This document shows positions 8,031 through 11,737 of a DNA stretch of 11,737 nt, piece after piece. The DNA is from Euperipatoides rowelli (taxonomy: Eukaryota > Onychophora > Udeonychophora > Euonychophora > Peripatopsidae). The notes under the pieces were generated by a model. The model was given only the letters and a program-made list of their open reading frames with translations, ran no database searches and was not told where the DNA came from. The position numbers and the translations under genes were made by a program. Location: assembly GCA_003024985.2 (NCBI GenBank), contig PXIH01S0000278.1; one strand, 5' to 3'. Position 1 is the stretch's first letter. Every line of letters starts with the position of its first letter.

Positions 8031-8425
8031 TAAATAACGTATGTGTTTTGATTAAAAGTATTTTTTTCAATTATATTAACCTGTATTAAAATCTTTTTAA
8101 ATTTCAGGTGAGATAGTTTATGGCTCATGCACCCCATCCTTGGAGCCTAATGGGGGAAGGAGCTTGTAGCAGGCCAAACCCTCAGCTGAAAACTTTTGGC
8201 TTTGTCCAATCTCCATTCAATTTCAAAAGTCTGCGCCTATTAATTTAGACTATTTTAGAGCTTTTAAAATTATCCACCAGGGATGTATAAATCCTAAGAT
8301 GGTTTATGGCCTAGCCTATACAACAAATCATTTGCTGCAGTATTGCTTAACCACTGGTTATAGTTTAAACATGCAGTAACTATTAAATAAATATTTAAAT
8401 ATTACAAAACTATTAGTCCTAAATA
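8031..8425. other. Non-coding DNA with a less AT-rich block of unknown origin
   Basis: The block at about 8106-8250 (starting ggtgagatagtttatggctc) is clearly richer in G and C than its surroundings and is preceded by an acceptor-like tttcag. All reading frames across it are interrupted and I recognise no protein. It resembles a degraded repeat element more than an exon. Confidence 0.35.
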
Positions 8426-8429
8426 TTAA
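8426..8429. repeat. TTAA target-site duplication, left copy
   Basis: TTAA immediately precedes the terminal inverted repeat CCCTTTCAATCC. It is matched by TTAA at 9061-9064 directly after the other terminus, as piggyBac-type insertion requires. Confidence 0.8.
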
Positions 8430-9060
8430 CCCTTTCAATCCACAGCCTGAATTTATCTGGGCTCTAGCATTTTGATCAGACTCCTAACCTGTTTATTTCC
8501 AGACAAAATTTAAGCTGGGATATATAAATTATTAAATGTCTGATTTGTATTAATGTAGCCTATATATTTTTCAAAAGGTATTAGCAGCACCAGTTTTGTG
8601 AAACAGTTTTCCAAGTAACTAAAAAAATGACAAGGCTATGACAATTTTTAAAAAAAAATGTATTTGCAGGAATATATGCTATTTCAAGAAAAGTATGAAA
8701 TTTTATGTTAATAAATGTGACTCCTTTTATATAAACAAAATATGATTGAATATTTTTATAATAATTTCAGTGCCTTTCTTATAAAACCATTTCAAAGACT
8801 GGATTACATTTAAAAACTATACAAAAATTTTAGTTTGTCAAAAGAAAGCACAAAGATTATTCTTGCTTAGAGTAATAAGCCTTGAGTATTTATCAAAATA
8901 TAATGTGGTACATATTATAGTATATATTAGGATAATGTAATATTTGTACCAATTTTACAAACAACTATAATATTCAATTTTTAATATATATTTAAAAAAA
9001 AAACTCAGAACAGTTTAGGACAGCTGGAAAATCGAGTATGACCAATCAGGACTGAAAGGG
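8430..9060. mobile_element. piggyBac-type non-autonomous element (MITE-like), 631 bp
   Basis: The left end is CCCTTTCAATCC (8430-8441). The right end GGACTGAAAGGG (9049-9060) is its reverse complement at 11 of 12 positions. Both ends abut TTAA, the obligatory piggyBac target duplication, and the termini begin with CCC as in that superfamily. The interior has no ORF of useful size and no transposase trace, so the element would need a transposase supplied in trans. Inside are a TAGCCTA word at 8556 and A-rich runs. TTAA is common in AT-rich DNA, but matching TIRs and TTAA at both ends at the exact positions make chance unlikely. Confidence 0.78.
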
Positions 9061-9064
9061 TTAA
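9061..9064. repeat. TTAA target-site duplication, right copy
   Basis: Directly follows the right terminus GAAAGGG of the piggyBac-type element and pairs with the TTAA at 8426-8429. Confidence 0.8.
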
Positions 9065-11180
9065 GCTGTTAAAACTAAACATTTCAACTAAACTAATTAA
9101 ATGAAAATTAATTGCCTATAAGGTTATTTTTAATCAAACAAGTATTTTATTAAAATGTTACTCTCAACCATTTTACAGCATGGTGTGCAATCCTGGTAGG
9201 ATTTTTAAAAGTCTGATACTGACTGTATAGCTGTATTGAACATTACCAGATTAAATCAGATTACTTTGTAATTTAATTTATTCCGTTAAAGATTAATAGG
9301 GTAGATCTTCACATCAGTATATACAGTAGCTGTCATTTCTTTCTTTTTCAATGTTAGATGTACTGTAAATAGATTCAACAGTGTTTTAGAAATTAAAATT
9401 CCTTGAGTTATGTAATCCATTAGCAATAGAAAAGGCTCATGTAAAGTGCCAGAAATTTATATGCTCATTTGAAGATTATTAGAAATGATTATTTCTAAAG
9501 ATTATCAATTCCAAGAGATAAAAAGTATATTTAAATATATTTAACAATACCATAATAGTATTTGATAAATTTAATTGCAATATTCAACCAATATCAATAA
9601 TGTTACCAACAGACTATGAAATCTGAAAAGGCAATTCTGAAAGTTTTATGTTATTTGTTTTGGATAAAGTCTCTTTACATTCTTCTGTCGATAAATTACA
9701 TCTTCACTTTAAGAACGTCTAAATGTTAATTCTTTGTCTCAGAATTTTATCTTGTTCATTCCAGTGATGTGTGCTAGCCTAATCTAGATAGAATATAATT
9801 TATTTGTAAATTGTAAAAAAATAAAAGTTTGCTTATTAAATTCCAATAAATTAGGCTAAGCTTAATACTGTATATTTTGTTAAAATTGCAAAGATTTCAA
9901 TAGTTTTTTTACTCATTGGTGTACATACAGTAAGTGTGCTGTGTTAATAATGTTATATGCCTGGGTGTTTCAAATTAGGCTGTTTTTTTTTCTTCTTAAT
10001 TCAAAAACAAGTTCTAAAAAGCCATCTATAGATTGTAGCCTACCATATTTTATTACCTTTTGTTATGGTGAGCATGATTGGGAGACAACCATAATGATGT
10101 CAACATTATGGAAGTTAGGTATAGCCTATTCAGGTAAATGTCCTCANGGAGATGTGTGTGAAATATAACTTTTTTTTTTTTTACATTTATTTTATCTTAA
10201 AACAACCACAACTTTATGTTGTGCTTTATTAAAGATATTTTTCTCCCTATTGTATGGCTAGCTAAGCTAGTAGATTTTGTTAAATTGTAAACCTGGATTT
10301 AGCACATGAGGTTTAGGGTTTTTTTTTTTCCAATTCAGGCAAAATACTATCTCTAGATAGTCATGGTATGGTAATTAGTAAATGAAATGTAATTGTTTAA
10401 ACTTTACTACCCCTTAGTTTCTTGCATTACTTATTAAGTTATTTGGTTGCTTTCTGAGCAAGGGCAAAGTTCTAGACCTTGAGAACTGCTTTGAAATCTA
10501 TTTTACCCACCGAGCTGAGAAAAAAAGGTCAATGAAATGCTTTTTTCGTTAAAGTTGTGTAATAAATTCTCTTCTAGAGAAGCCTACAGTAGGAATCTTT
10601 ATTTTGAAATGGATAAATTTTATGCTAAAAGATTTTCGTAATATTTTTTTTTAAAAAAAATTAAAACTACAAAGCTTCATCTCCATTTGTTTTGTCTCTA
10701 AATGTGTTTTGCTTTTTTTTTTTTTTTTGTTTTCATGTGAGTTTTGTCTATTAAAATATATTTTTTCTGATAATAGTTCTCATTCAAATATTAAATTAAC
10801 TATTCTAAGGTCTAGTTCCCCCTTCTATCTTTAATTTTTTTTTTTATTTTAGACTTTAAAAAAAAAAAACTTTCTCACTAAAAAGTGATATTTGGCCCCA
10901 AGACATTTAAAACTGTGATTTCCAGATGGCTTGTTTCCAATAAAACAATTCATGTGTCAGGAAAGTAAGTAATATATCTACCAAATTAATTGAGGTTTCT
11001 AAGTATCTTTTCAGTATTAGTTGGCAAGAAATTTGGGGTTATGAATACTCCACTCTGGAAAAAAAAAAAAATCCTGCAATTGGACCAATGATTCATAAAT
11101 ATTGGAGTCTATCCCTTTACCGCCATAAGTCAATCTGATGTGTACCTGATAGCTAATATTTAAAAATGTTATAACTCTTA
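9065..11180. other. Long AT-rich non-coding DNA
   Basis: No supported exon. A perfect small hairpin lies at 9479-9498 (TTAGAAAT, loop GATT, ATTTCTAA). Long T-tracts occur, the longest about 16 T at 10713-10728. TACAGTA/TACTGTA words lie at 9322, 9361, 9866, 9926 and 10585, and TAGCCTA words at 9775, 10036 and 10122. The 75-codon ORF at 9941 includes an N and has no recognisable domain. It could hold a downstream gene's distal intron or plain intergenic DNA. Confidence 0.4.
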
Positions 11181-11530
11181 ACAAATTTTCTATTGCAGCA
11201 GGGATAGGCTGATGCCTTAGACATCATACAAAAAGTAGCTTGCTTCTAAAATCTCCACCATAGCAGGCTTAGAATTTTGGCACACTTTACCCACACATAC
11301 ACCAATCTGTATATTGCTATAAAACTGTTCATTTGGGGCCTACTTAACTTTATCCTACTTACTGCACCAATCCACAATAAAGTATCCTCTGCTAGTAAGG
11401 TAGCCACAAGAATGCCCAGTCTGCCTCTGAAACTCACTAAGTTTTCATGATATCTCATTTAAGATCTCTTAAATCTTAGGTCTACTCTGGAATTGAAATT
11501 TTTTGTTCCAATCCCAGGGTCCTAGACTCT
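11181..11530. other. Less AT-rich block of unknown origin
   Basis: Base composition is more balanced here than in the flanks. It is preceded by an acceptor-like tctattgcag at about 11190-11199. A 70-codon minus-strand ORF (11246-11458) runs through it, but the translation is hydrophobic with no domain I recognise, and the plus frames have stops. A degraded repeat element or a fragment of an untranslated exon would both fit. Confidence 0.3.
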
Positions 11531-11737
11531 AGAACTCATGTCTTTAGGATGTTATTTCCGTTTTAACTTTTGCCATTTCCATTTCTTTATTTAATGGTAG
11601 GCTATATTGTTTACATCTTTTTACCAATTTTACTCTGTTTACAATCTTATTTTTATATGTATACTTTTTTTAAAAAAAAGAAAGTAATATGCTTCTTGTA
11701 TATTTTTATAATAGGAATTTATCTGTATAAATTATTT
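11531..11737. other. AT-rich non-coding DNA to the window end
   Basis: No feature recognised apart from a reverse TAGCCTA word (TAGGCTA at 11598-11604) and short A/T tracts. Confidence 0.4.

Noticed and set aside
7855-8037. 60-codon plus-strand ORF
   Set aside because: Contains an N-derived unknown residue and ends in the AT palindrome. No domain was recognised.
9479-9498. Perfect 8-bp-arm hairpin as a regulatory RNA
   Set aside because: Arms are short and mostly A/T, and hairpins of this size are expected by chance in 11.7 kb of AT-rich DNA.
9941-10168. 75-codon plus-strand ORF with a polar middle part
   Set aside because: The middle looks somewhat protein-like, but no family is recognisable, no acceptor or donor fits clearly, and an N interrupts it.
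11246-11458. 70-codon minus-strand ORF as a membrane protein
   Set aside because: Hydrophobic stretches alone are not evidence, and no family match comes to mind. Kept only as part of an unknown block.

Overview
The window looks like AT-rich animal nuclear DNA, most likely from a protostome invertebrate and plausibly an arthropod. Evidence: long non-coding stretches, microsatellites, transposon remnants, a GT splice donor, and a syntaxin-1-type neuronal SNARE whose sequence (MTKDRL start, [13 protein letters not shown] core) is closer to arthropod than to vertebrate syntaxin-1 as far as I can judge from memory. The exact species cannot be read from the sequence. Three single N bases (5187, 7994, 10147) are assembly ambiguities.

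Layout. Positions 1-91 are the end of a hAT-type DNA transposon. It is inserted into a decayed non-LTR retrotransposon (about 92-553, minus strand), and both appear to lie in the first intron of a minus-strand gene. An AAT microsatellite (801-879) and an 18-bp-arm hairpin (1094-1140) follow. At 1160-1327 on the minus strand is a short first coding exon, not flagged by simple ORF length, which I identify as the N-terminus of a DDX24-like DEAD-box RNA helicase. About 490 bp of intergenic DNA with ETS-like and YY1-like motifs separates it from a divergently transcribed, intronless, full-length syntaxin-1-like gene (1818-2699, plus strand, 293 aa).

From 2700 to the end (about 9 kb) I see no convincing exon. 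This part holds a possible 3' UTR with a poly(A) signal near 3113, a 631-bp piggyBac-type non-autonomous element with intact TTAA target-site duplications (8430-9060), several palindromes, and many copies of two short words, TACAGTA/TACTGTA and TAGCCTA.

The gene pair is head-to-head, so a shared bidirectional promoter is plausible. A housekeeping nucleolar helicase promoter next to an intronless, diverged syntaxin paralogue suggests (inference) that the syntaxin copy is a retrogene or intron-loss paralogue that may use the helicase promoter. No wholly new system is evident. The most interesting points are the divergent intronless syntaxin, the cryptic DDX24 exon, the nested transposons, and the over-represented short motifs.
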